From assembly GCA_019310195.1 (NCBI GenBank), contig JAFDET010000298.1, forward strand, positions 1 to 7,556: a DNA stretch of 7,556 nt, written 5' to 3'. Position 1 is the first letter of the stretch. Each line of letters begins with the position of its first letter. A program made the position numbers and the translations under genes. The stretch comes from Deltaproteobacteria bacterium. GTDB lineage: Bacteria > Myxococcota_A > UBA9160 > JAFDET01. This document shows, piece after piece, positions 1 through 6,322 of the stretch. The notes below the pieces were generated by a model, which made no database searches, was not told the origin of the DNA, and saw only the letters and a program-made list of their open reading frames with translations.

Positions 1-1
1 G

Positions 2-1328
2 CCGTGGCGTGCCACGCTGACGGACGGGGACGGCGAGCCCTTCTGCCCGGAGCCGACGCCGGGCTTCTTGCCCTGCTGCTGGCGCGCCGGCGAGATCATG
101 CGCGAGCGCTGCGGGGATCGCTCCTCGGAGGAGTGCGAGGAGCTGGTCGTGCTGGCCCGCCAGTACGCGGCCGAGTCGGGAGTGGCGCCGCGCATGGTGT
201 TTCCCGACACGTCGCCGGAGGACTGGCTCGACTGCGACCAGTGCCGCGACTGCTTCAAGCCGTCCCTGAACTATCGGCCCGGCGGCTCCGCCCAGTACGC
301 CCTGGCCCTGTCCAACTTCGACGAGACCGACGAAGACGGCGACCCGCGGCGCTTCCGCTGGAGCTTCATCGCTTCCAGCGACAACCATTCGGCGCGGCCG
401 GGAACCGGCTACAAGCAGTACGAGCGCCGCAAGATGACCGAAAGCACGGGCGCCCGCTCGGCGTTCTACGAGTGGCTGCTGCGGCGCAGCCGCCTCTCGA
501 CCTTCGCGCCCGACGCAGAGCCGGACCGGCCCTACAAGCGGCAGGAGCAGGCCGTGCGGCTCGTGAACCTGCTGGGCGCAGACACGGAGCGCGTGGGGAG
601 CTTCCTGTACCCGGGAGGCCTGGCCGCCGTGCACTCCGAAGGGCGCAGCCGCGAGGCCGTGTGGGCCGCGCTCGACCGGGGCGAGATCTATGGCACCAGC
701 GGCCCGCGCATCCTGCTCTGGTTCGACCTGGTGAACGATCCGCAGGAGACCGTGCCCATGGGCAGTCAGGTGCGGATGGCGGAGGCGCCGCGCTTCGAGG
801 TCCGGGCCGTGGGCTCCTTCGTCCAGCAGGACGGCTGTCCCGACCCGAGCACCCGGGCGCTCTCGCCCGAGCGGCTGGAGTACCTGTGCCGGGGCCAGTG
901 CTACCACCCCTCCGACCAGCGCCATCCGATCGTGGCCATCGAGGTGGTGCGCATCCGGCCCCAGGCCGAGCCGGGTGAGCCGGTGGAGGCCTTGATCGAG
1001 GACCCGTGGCGCCGCTTCGCCTGCGAGCCGGATCCGGCCGGCTGCGTGGTGCGCTTCGAGGACCCCGAGTTCGTGACCTCGGCGCGCGATGCGGTCTACT
1101 ACGGCGGTCTACTACGTGCGCGCGGTCCAGGAGGAGACGCCGGCGGTCAACGGCGCCAGCTTGCGCACGCGCTTCGACGAGCGGGGCAACGCGGTGAGCG
1201 TCGCGCCCTGCTACGGCGACTCGCGCACCCCTCTGGACGACGACTGCCTGGCGCCGATCCAGGAGCGCGCCTGGTCGTCCCCCATTTTCGTGGACCAGTC
1301 ACGCATGGCGATGAGCGTGGCCGACTGA
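2..1328 (+). CDS. DUF3604 domain protein, C-terminal part, frameshifted
   Basis: The 5' end lies outside the window; the frame is open from base 2. The protein matches the C-terminal half of the large DUF3604 family (function unknown, PHP-hydrolase-like metal-site appearance, often exported). Visible hallmarks are a Cys-rich stretch DCDQCRDCF (about 231-257), the motif IASSDNHSARPGTGYK (about 368-415), the run WAALDRGEIYGTSGPR (about 660-710), and a terminal DDCLAP...ERAWSSPIFV block. The first three lie in frame 2, but the last block and the VRAVQEE segment before it lie in frame 3. The switch falls exactly at a 13-bp tandem duplication (1091-1116). Removing one copy gives a continuous 437-residue fragment ending at the TGA at 1326-1328. 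As written, the frame-2 product runs on to about 1777, antisense to the next gene, which is not credible. Family assignment is confident; whether the break is real is not known. Confidence 0.85.
1091..1116. repeat. Exact 13-bp tandem duplication causing a frameshift
   Basis: Two adjacent identical copies of gcggtctactacg lie at 1091-1103 and 1104-1116. Thirteen is not a multiple of three, so the DUF3604 frame breaks here. Deleting either copy reads ARDAVYYVRAVQEE straight through. Confidence 0.95.
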
Positions 1329-1355
1329 CGCGCGAAGGTCCCGGCGGAACTGCAA

Positions 1356-1379
1356 GCCAGCAGCCCTCAGGCTGCTGGC
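1356..1379. terminator. Hairpin between convergent genes, probable bidirectional terminator
   Basis: A perfect 10-bp stem, gccagcagcc / ggctgctggc, has a 4-nt ctca loop. It lies 27 bases after the DUF3604 stop and 33 bases before the sulfotransferase stop, where both convergent transcripts should end. There is no strong T-tract on either side, so it may be a weak intrinsic terminator or a 3'-end stabilising hairpin. Confidence 0.55.
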
Positions 1380-1412
1380 GCGCAGCGAGCCGTAAGCGAG
1401 CAGGAGGCCCGG

Positions 1413-2570
1413 CTAAGGATCGCAGGGCAGGGCGAAGCGGTCGATGTAGCCGGCGAGGCGCGTGCGCACCGTGTCTGCGTCCAGCCCGAACTCCTGCAAC
1501 GAGTACTCGTGGCGGCCGTGCTTGCCCTGGGGATGCGCAGCCACGTGCGCCTGCAGCGCCTGCTCCACGTTGTCGGGCATGGGCAGGGCGAAGTGGTCGT
1601 AGATGCCCTTTGCTGCGGCGAAGGGGTCGGTCAGGAACGCGCGGTAGTCCACGTCGAAGAAGCGCGCCGGGTCGCCGGCATCCCGCGCCGCCAGACCTCG
1701 CTCCAGCGAGCGCGCGTAGTACTCCAGCACCAGGGGGCCGAGCCGCTTCGGATCGTGGTTCTCGCGCGCGGCCATGAGTGCATCGGTCAGGCTGCACGCA
1801 GATGCGATGGCATCCAGCGGGTTGCGGTGGGTGAAGATCAGGCACGCATCGGGGAAGCGTTCGGTCAGGACGTCGACGGCCCAGAGGTGGGCGGGCGATT
1901 TGAGGAGCCAGCGCTCCCCGGGCCGCTGCCAGTCCAGGAGCTTGAGCAGATCCTGGTAGTACGCGTAGGGGGCGTGCAGGTCCTGTGCTTGGAACCACGA
2001 GGCGTAGGGCTCCATCATCACCTCGATCCCCATCTGCACGTCGCAGAAGGTGTGCGCCTGCAGCAGTACGCATTCCTCGGGCGTGTCGGCCGAGGCGAAG
2101 TGGATCTTGTTGAAGTCCGGATTCTTTTCGCGCATGCGGTCGTACTGCTGCTTGATCGCCAGATAGCGGGGGTCGAGCTCGCCTTCGGGCAGGTCCTCCA
2201 GCGGATCGGGGAAGATCGCCTCCCACAGCAGCAGCGGCCGCGCGGCGGGGTCCGCGCCCAGCAGGTTGAAGAGCGCCGAAGTCCCGGTGCGCGGCAGCCC
2301 GGTCAGGTAGAGGGGGCGCCGGATCTCGCGCTCCCGGATCTCCGGGTGGCGGGCGAAGGCCGCTTGCACGCGAAGCCGGGTGGACAGGAGCTGCACCAGG
2401 CGGCGCCAATTGCGCTTGCGCCCCTTCTCGTTGAAATCCGCTGTCTTCTCGTAGGTTTCCAGGAGAACCCTCAAGCCCTCCCGGAAGCTCTCTCCGGCGA
2501 AGTCCGAGAGCCCGGTGGCCTGTCGGGCAGCCTCCAGTACGGACTCTTCGTCGAAGGGGAACTCAGCCAC
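1413..2570 (-). CDS. Sulfotransferase family protein (PAPS-dependent type)
   Basis: Intact 385-residue protein. The 5'-phosphosulfate-binding P-loop is clear: RRPLYLTGLPRTGTSAL at about residues 84-100, following an N-terminal helical region. LLKSPAHL at about 222-229 and LIFTHRNPLDAIASACS at about 244-260 form the 3'-phosphate-binding element with Arg249 and nearby serines. These match the bacterial sulfotransferase_3-like family, whose members transfer sulfate from PAPS to hydroxyl groups of small molecules or lipids; the substrate here is unknown. The reading frame is open upstream, but GTG at 2570 is the likely start: it has a GGAG seven bases before it and overlaps the DUF1214 stop by 8 nt, implying translational coupling. 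It is the last gene of a three-gene leftward operon and the only unbroken one. No signal peptide or membrane segment is seen, so it is probably cytoplasmic. Confidence 0.9.
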   Translation of the reverse strand: MAEFPFDEESVLEAARQATGLSDFAGESFREGLRVLLETYEKTADFNEKGRKRNWRRLVQLLSTRLRVQAAFARHPEIREREIRRPLYLTGLPRTGTSALFNLLGADPAARPLLLWEAIFPDPLEDLPEGELDPRYLAIKQQYDRMREKNPDFNKIHFASADTPEECVLLQAHTFCDVQMGIEVMMEPYASWFQAQDLHAPYAYYQDLLKLLDWQRPGERWLLKSPAHLWAVDVLTERFPDACLIFTHRNPLDAIASACSLTDALMAARENHDPKRLGPLVLEYYARSLERGLAARDAGDPARFFDVDYRAFLTDPFAAAKGIYDHFALPMPDNVEQALQAHVAAHPQGKHGRHEYSLQEFGLDADTVRTRLAGYIDRFALPCDP

Positions 2571-3689
2571 GCAGGCTCTCCAGCTTGACCACCCGGGTGT
2601 GGGGCTGCGGGTGCTCCGAGGCGCGGATCCAGCGCCAGCACATGCCGCCCTGGCGGTGACCGCAGGTGTTGAGCCAGTTGGGGTGGCCCGGGTCCTCATG
2701 GGCCACCACCACCTGCACCGAGGCGTCGTCTGCGTAGACGGCCGTGTGCTTGTTCACGTGGATCTTGAAGCTGCGGTAGTCCAGCGACTCGAGCCAGTGG
2801 TTGGTGAGCTGGAAGTTCCAGTAGTCGCAAAGTTCCAGTAGTCGCATTCCGGCGGGGTGGCTTCGATGACCAGCGCCTCGTCGGGCTCGAGCTTCCAGTA
2901 GCTGTGGTAGTAGGCGATGTTGGGGTCACCGCCGGCGGCGAAGGCCGTGTCCGGGTCGAAGCGCGGCAACTCGTTCGTGTGCTTCTGGAAGTCCTTCGCC
3001 CAGCCGTGGAAGAGTCCCGAGCATCCCCGCACGAAGGCCACGACGCCCATCAGCATGCGGTCCAACCGCTCCGGGTCCACGGGCCGCGCCTGTCCGGGGG
3101 CGTCGATCCGCTCAATGGACACCTCGGCCAGCTTCTCGTTCGCGTGGTCGAGGCGGGTCTGGCGGATCTGGATCATCCGCGTCTCGGGTTTCATGGGCAG
3201 CCAGTTGCCCGGGTGTTCGCGGCTGCTGGCGATGATCTCGAAGCTGCCGTCGGGCGCGATCTCCATGTCCTTGGCTTCCAGGTAGCCGGTCGTGTTGAGG
3301 CTGCCGGTGGTGCCGTAGTTGCCCGCCTGGGAGCCGAAGCCCAGGTAGTGCACCGACCCCCGGTTGCCGCGGATGCGGTAGTCCCAGCTCCCCTTGATCT
3401 GCGTGTTCAGGTAGACGTTGTCCGGGTTGTCGAGACCCATCTTGATGGTCTCGCTGGCGGTGCGTCGGAACTCGGGTACCGCCGGGTCCGAGAACTCGAC
3501 GAAGGTCTCCAGCGCGCCGCGCGTGAGCCGCGTCAGGTAGCGCCAGCCCTCGGCGCGGTCGAGCGGGTCGTCGGGCGCGCCTTCGGACAGTATCACGGCT
3601 CCGGCCGCCTTGAGCCCGTCGCAGAACTCTTCCCAGGTCGTACCGTCCAGGACGCGGCGAATCGCCTCGTTGGCTGTCTCTTCGCTCAT
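2563..3689 (-). CDS. DUF1214 domain protein, frameshifted
   Basis: The gene starts at ATG 3689, four bases after the upstream stop, and ends at TGA 2563-2565. Residues 1-287 are in one frame and end at ATPPECDYWNF. The remaining 82 residues, beginning QLTNHWLESLDYR, are in another frame. The break coincides with an exact 17-bp tandem duplication (2813-2846). Removing one copy gives a clean 369-residue protein. The C-terminal part carries the typical DUF1214 signature: PECDYWNFQLTNHW, VNKHTAVYADD, AHEDPGHPNWL, and GHRQGGMCWRW. The family's biochemical role is not established. The sequence as written would give a 311-residue protein lacking the core of the domain, ending at 2754. It sits in an operon between a DsbA-like gene and a sulfotransferase. 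No signal peptide or membrane helix is visible. Confidence 0.85.
2578..2581 (-). promoter_or_regulatory. Ribosome binding site that sets the sulfotransferase start
   Basis: GGAG on the minus strand lies 7 nt before the GTG at 2570, inside the end of the DUF1214 gene. It favours this start over the longer open frame, whose extra upstream residues resemble no known family sequence. Confidence 0.6.
2813..2846. repeat. Exact 17-bp tandem duplication causing a frameshift
   Basis: Two adjacent identical copies of aagttccagtagtcgca lie at 2813-2829 and 2830-2846. They interrupt the conserved DUF1214 core immediately after CDYWNF on the minus strand. Deleting either copy restores the frame exactly. 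Confidence 0.95.
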
Positions 3690-3693
3690 GGTT

Positions 3694-4243
3694 CTACTCG
3701 AGGGCCTTTCGGATGTAGTGGCGAGCCAGTTCGAAACGGTCGTTGCCCCAGAACATCTCGTCTCCCACGAAGACGGTGGGAACGCCGAAGACGCCGCGCT
3801 CGATCGCCTCGCGGGTGTCTGCGTCCAGACGCGCGGCCAGGGTGGCCGGCGAGCAACTGGGATACGAGCTCGGGATCCGCCACGTCGCGGGCCTCCGCCC
3901 AGCGCGCCCGGTATGCCGGGTAGTGGAACTCGCGCAGCCGGCCGGCGTCCTTGGCTACCAGGGCTGCCTGCAGCAGCAGCCGCGTGTCGGCCCGGGCCTC
4001 GCCGGCGCGCGGCGAGAACTCGGCACCGCACAGCTCGGCCCAGTGCAGCAGGTCGTCGCGGTAGGCCTTCTTCTTGCGCGCGCCGGGCGGCGGGGCCGTT
4101 CCCGTCGTGGGCTCCTTCAGGTCGGCCAGGCGGACGGGCCGGAAGTCCAGGTCGACGCCCAGGTCGCCGAAGTAGGCCTCGACCCGGCAGCTTCCCAGGT
4201 AGGCCCAGGGGCAGGCGTAGTCGTAGTAGAAGGGGATCTGCAT
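3694..4243 (-). CDS. DsbA-family / 2-hydroxychromene-2-carboxylate isomerase-like protein, frameshifted
   Basis: Thioredoxin-fold protein of the DsbA/FrnE/HCCA-isomerase group. The N-terminus reads FYYDYACPWAYLG, with Cys11 at the active-site position; a two-cysteine CxxC is absent because Ala14 replaces the second Cys. The C-terminal part has the cis-Pro loop GVFGVPTVFVGD followed by MFWGNDRF, typical of the family. About 132 residues up to DPELVSQLLA are in one frame. The last 50 residues, from ATLAARLD to the TAG at 3694-3696, are in another frame, so the frame changes near 3844-3850. The start at 4243 is chosen for its GGGAGG at 5-nt spacing; an ATG nine codons upstream (4270) lacks this. 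Family members isomerise aromatic-degradation intermediates or act as thiol oxidoreductases or glutathione-dependent enzymes; the exact role is unknown. It is the first gene of the leftward operon. Confidence 0.8.
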
Positions 4244-4314
4244 GCGGGCCTCCCGGTGCGGGCCGGCCATTGTATCTTCTGGCGCTCTTCCCCGCGAAAC
4301 GGAGCCCTTCCGTC
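4244..4314. promoter_or_regulatory. Divergent intergenic promoter region
   Basis: This 71-bp spacer separates the leftward DsbA-DUF1214-sulfotransferase operon from the rightward OYE-family gene, so it should carry both promoters. On the minus strand TACAAT (4274-4269) is a good -10 candidate. Its start site would fall near 4262, upstream of the ribosome binding site, but no convincing -35 is seen. On the plus strand, overlapping TATCTT (4273-4278) is a weak -10 candidate. No operator repeat is evident. Confidence 0.35.
4249..4254 (-). promoter_or_regulatory. Ribosome binding site of the DsbA-like gene
   Basis: GGGAGG on the minus strand lies 5 nt before the ATG at 4243. It supports that start over the in-frame ATG at 4270. 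Confidence 0.6.
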
Positions 4315-5502
4315 ATGACCGAGCGAGCGCAGATGCGCGCTTTCACTCCCGCACGGCTGGGCCCCCTGGAGCTGCGCAACCGCGTGGTCAAGTGCGGCAC
4401 CAACGAGGGGATGTCCCGGGACGGCCTGGTGACGGATCCGCTGGTGGCCTGGCACCGCGAGTTCGCGGCGGGCGGCGTGGCCATGACCACGTTGGCTTAC
4501 TGCTCGGTCACCTCCGAGGGCAGGACCTTCAAGCACCAGATGTGGATGCGCGACGAGGCGCTTCCCGGCCTGCGGGAGCTCACCGATGCGATCCATGCCG
4601 AAGGCGCTCGGGCCGCCATCCAGCTGGGCCACGCAGGCTGGTTCGCCAGCCCCCACGCCATGGGCCAGCGCCCCGTGGGCCCGTCGCGCACCTTCAGCCC
4701 CCACGCACAGACCTTCGCCCGCGCCATGGACGAGGCGGAGTTCGAACGCCTGACCCGCGGCTTCGCCGAAGCGACGCGCATGGCGGTGGAGGCGGGCTTC
4801 GACGGCATCGAAGTGCACCTGGGTCACGGCTACCTGCTGTCCCAGTTCCTGTGTCCGTGGAACAATCGGCGCACGGATCAGTGGGGTGGGAGCCTGGAGA
4901 ACCGGGCGCGTTTCCCGCGCCAGGTGCTGCGCGCCGTCCGCGAGGCCGCCGGCGGCGAGGCGGCGGTCTGGGCCAAGCTGAACATGGAGGACGGATTCGA
5001 GGGCGGCCTCACCCTGGACGACGGCGTACAGGTGGCGCGCTGGATCGAGGCCGACGGCTCCATGGACGCGCTTCAGCTCACCGGCGGCCACACCAGCCGC
5101 ACGCCGTTCTTCCTGATGCGCGGCGATGTGCCGCTGAAGGAGATGATCGCGAACCAGCAGCACAGGCTCGCGCGGATCGGCATGCGCTTCTTCGCGCGCA
5201 AGTTCATCCGGCCGTATCCCTTCGAGGAGGCCTTCTTCCTGCCCTTGGCGCGGCGCTTCCGCGAGGCCGTGTCCATGCCGCTCATGCTGCTCGGCGGCGT
5301 CACGCGCCTGGACACCATGGAAGCGGCGCTCGAGGAGGGCTTCGACTTCCTGGCCATGGGGCGGGCGCTGATCCGCGATCCGGACCTCGTCCAGCGGATG
5401 CGCGCAGGGGAGCTGGATCGCTCGCGCTGCGTGCCCTGCAACCTCTGCATGGTGGAGATGGAGCGGGGCGGGACGCGCTGTGTCCTTCGGGAGACGGGCT
5501 AG
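4315..5502 (+). CDS. NADH:flavin oxidoreductase / Old Yellow Enzyme family protein, single domain
   Basis: Intact 395-residue FMN-dependent TIM-barrel reductase; the family reduces activated C=C bonds using NAD(P)H. Evidence in order: FTPARLGPLELRNRVV (9-24) at the N-terminus; IQLGHAGW (102-109) at the flavin site; IEVHLGHGYLLSQF (165-178) with the substrate-anion-binding pair His168 and His171; NNRRTDQWGGSLENRARF (183-200); LLGGV (325-329) and MGRALIRDPDLV (348-359) for FMN phosphate binding. The C-terminus has a cysteine cluster at 372, 375, 378 and 389, like the [4Fe-4S] ligands of 2,4-dienoyl-CoA reductases. However, the protein ends there and lacks their FAD/NAD(P) domain. The ATG at 4315 is chosen because a GGAG lies 10 nt before it and the family N-terminus follows; the frame is open far upstream only through antisense sequence. 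The stop overlaps the convergent gene by 4 nt. The substrate is unknown. Confidence 0.9.
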   Translation: MTERAQMRAFTPARLGPLELRNRVVKCGTNEGMSRDGLVTDPLVAWHREFAAGGVAMTTLAYCSVTSEGRTFKHQMWMRDEALPGLRELTDAIHAEGARAAIQLGHAGWFASPHAMGQRPVGPSRTFSPHAQTFARAMDEAEFERLTRGFAEATRMAVEAGFDGIEVHLGHGYLLSQFLCPWNNRRTDQWGGSLENRARFPRQVLRAVREAAGGEAAVWAKLNMEDGFEGGLTLDDGVQVARWIEADGSMDALQLTGGHTSRTPFFLMRGDVPLKEMIANQQHRLARIGMRFFARKFIRPYPFEEAFFLPLARRFREAVSMPLMLLGGVTRLDTMEAALEEGFDFLAMGRALIRDPDLVQRMRAGELDRSRCVPCNLCMVEMERGGTRCVLRETG

Positions 5503-6077
5503 AGCTGCTTGTGGCAGCGGAACTCGAGGGTGTTGCCGTCGGCGCTGCGCTGCATCTGCGTTCGCACCGGGCTGCCCGCCGCGCGAGCGGCCAGGTACTC
5601 GACGAAGCCTTGGGTGCGCAGCGCGTAGCTGCGCGGCATGGGCGACGCACCCTGGAAGCGGATCCGGAAGCCGGTCTCGTCCATTCCGAGCCACTCCCAG
5701 CCGCCGAAGTTCCAGAGCAGCGAAGCGACCGAGAGCAGCAGCTTGCCCACCCGCTCTTCCCAACGCTCCGCAGTGCGCTCGTCGAGCTGGCGATAGAGGC
5801 CCATTTCCACCAGGCGCTGCGCGCTCTGGCGCCCAGTCTCGACGTAGTCCTGGTCCCCGTTCCGACCCTTGGCGGTGGCGATGACCTCGAGCATGCGGCC
5901 GTAGCTGGCCATGGGGTACCAGGCGCTGACCAGGAGGTCGTCATCCAGAAGCTCCAGGTCGTCGGGCTTGAGGTCGCGCTCCAGTGTGGCGCGAGACACG
6001 GTGTCTTGCTGCTCCAGCTCGCGCAGCTCGCGGACGGCGGCTTGGACCAGGGTTCCCTTGATGCTGGGCTCGGGCAT
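5499..6077 (-). CDS. Uncharacterised 192-residue protein
   Basis: I do not recognise this family with certainty. The ATG at 6077 has AGGAG five bases upstream. The N-terminal third is charged and helical (SIKGTLVQAAVRELREL, then LKPDDLELLDDDLL). A WYPMASYGRMLEVIA segment follows, then a helical region and a Trp/Gly-rich turn LLWNFGGWEWLG (about 119-130). The C-terminal part looks like beta strands and ends in EFRCHKQL. The order 'small-domain helix, WYP segment, late beta region' faintly recalls the myxobacterial DUF2378/TIGR02265 and V4R-like (small-molecule-binding) proteins; that is inference only. There are no membrane segments or signal peptide, so it is probably cytoplasmic. It is convergent with the OYE-family gene, sharing a CTAG for both stops, and divergent from the epoxide hydrolase. 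It could sense or bind a small ligand, but nothing in the sequence proves it. Confidence 0.75.
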   Translation of the reverse strand: MPEPSIKGTLVQAAVRELRELEQQDTVSRATLERDLKPDDLELLDDDLLVSAWYPMASYGRMLEVIATAKGRNGDQDYVETGRQSAQRLVEMGLYRQLDERTAERWEERVGKLLLSVASLLWNFGGWEWLGMDETGFRIRFQGASPMPRSYALRTQGFVEYLAARAAGSPVRTQMQRSADGNTLEFRCHKQL

Positions 6078-6082
6078 GGGCG

Positions 6083-6087
6083 CTCCT
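6083..6087 (-). promoter_or_regulatory. Ribosome binding site of the uncharacterised gene
   Basis: AGGAG on the minus strand lies 5 nt before the ATG at 6077. It selects this start over upstream in-frame codons, which would run back into the epoxide hydrolase gene. Confidence 0.6.
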
Positions 6088-6132
6088 CGCGTCCCGCATG
6101 GGACCGACCCCGGTTCTATCGTCACCCCGACG

Positions 6133-6148
6133 TGTCGCCTGAGCGACA
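6133..6148. promoter_or_regulatory. Inverted repeat in divergent spacer, possible operator
   Basis: TGTCGC-CTGA-GCGACA is a perfect 6-bp dyad with a 4-nt spacer. It lies near the middle of the 134-bp region between the leftward uncharacterised gene and the rightward 36-codon ORF and epoxide hydrolase. This is a sensible position for a repressor site shared by two divergent promoters. No clear -10/-35 boxes were found around it, and a dyad this short can occur by chance in GC-rich DNA. Confidence 0.3.
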
Positions 6149-6211
6149 TTCGCGCGTGCGGCCCGCCTCGATTACGGTTCCGGGCGGCGGCCGCCGGCCG
6201 CGGAGTTGCGC

Positions 6212-6322
6212 ATGAAGCTCGCATTGCCGTACGAGATCCGGAGCCCGCGGCCCTGGAGTGAAGACCCGATCCAGGCCTCGCTGCGGAGCTTCGGTCGCGA
6301 GGGGATCCGCACGTCCCGATGA
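6212..6322 (+). CDS. Small 36-residue ORF, possible leader or truncated luciferase-like monooxygenase N-terminus
   Basis: The ATG at 6212 is preceded by GGAG at 6-nt spacing (6202-6205), a better ribosome binding site than the downstream gene has. The product begins MKLALPYEIRSPRPW and ends at a TGA overlapping the ATG of the epoxide hydrolase in ATGA, an arrangement typical of translational coupling. The opening resembles the first strand and loop of luciferase-like (LLM class) flavin-dependent oxidoreductases, which often start MKFGxFYEI...PRPW. After about residue 18 the likeness fades. It may be the stump of a deleted monooxygenase gene or a small coupling leader. Chance cannot be excluded at this length. 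Confidence 0.4.
   Translation: MKLALPYEIRSPRPWSEDPIQASLRSFGREGIRTSR

Noticed and set aside
1117..1777. Continuation of the DUF3604 frame 2 past the duplication
   Set aside because: The translation becomes an Arg/Gly/Pro-rich run unlike the family and enters the opposing gene; the true C-terminus is in frame 3 and ends at 1328.
1509..2588. Long plus-strand open frame opposite the sulfotransferase
   Set aside because: The antisense sulfotransferase has clear catalytic motifs; this frame has no family resemblance and is open only because of the high GC content.
2904..3923. Long plus-strand open frame opposite the DUF1214 and DsbA-like genes
   Set aside because: It is antisense to recognisable conserved proteins, has no recognisable domain and lacks a plausible ribosome binding site.
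4244..4270. Upstream ATG (4270) as start of the DsbA-like gene
   Set aside because: It overlaps the candidate -10 box and adds nine non-conserved residues, whereas the ATG at 4243 has an excellent ribosome binding site.
4117..5763. 548-codon minus-strand open frame opposite the OYE-family gene
   Set aside because: It overlaps three well-supported genes on both strands and its translation is low-complexity in composition with no known motif.
6185..6196. GC-only palindrome CGGCGGCCGCCG
   Set aside because: It is expected by chance in a very GC-rich spacer and has no partner or positional logic.
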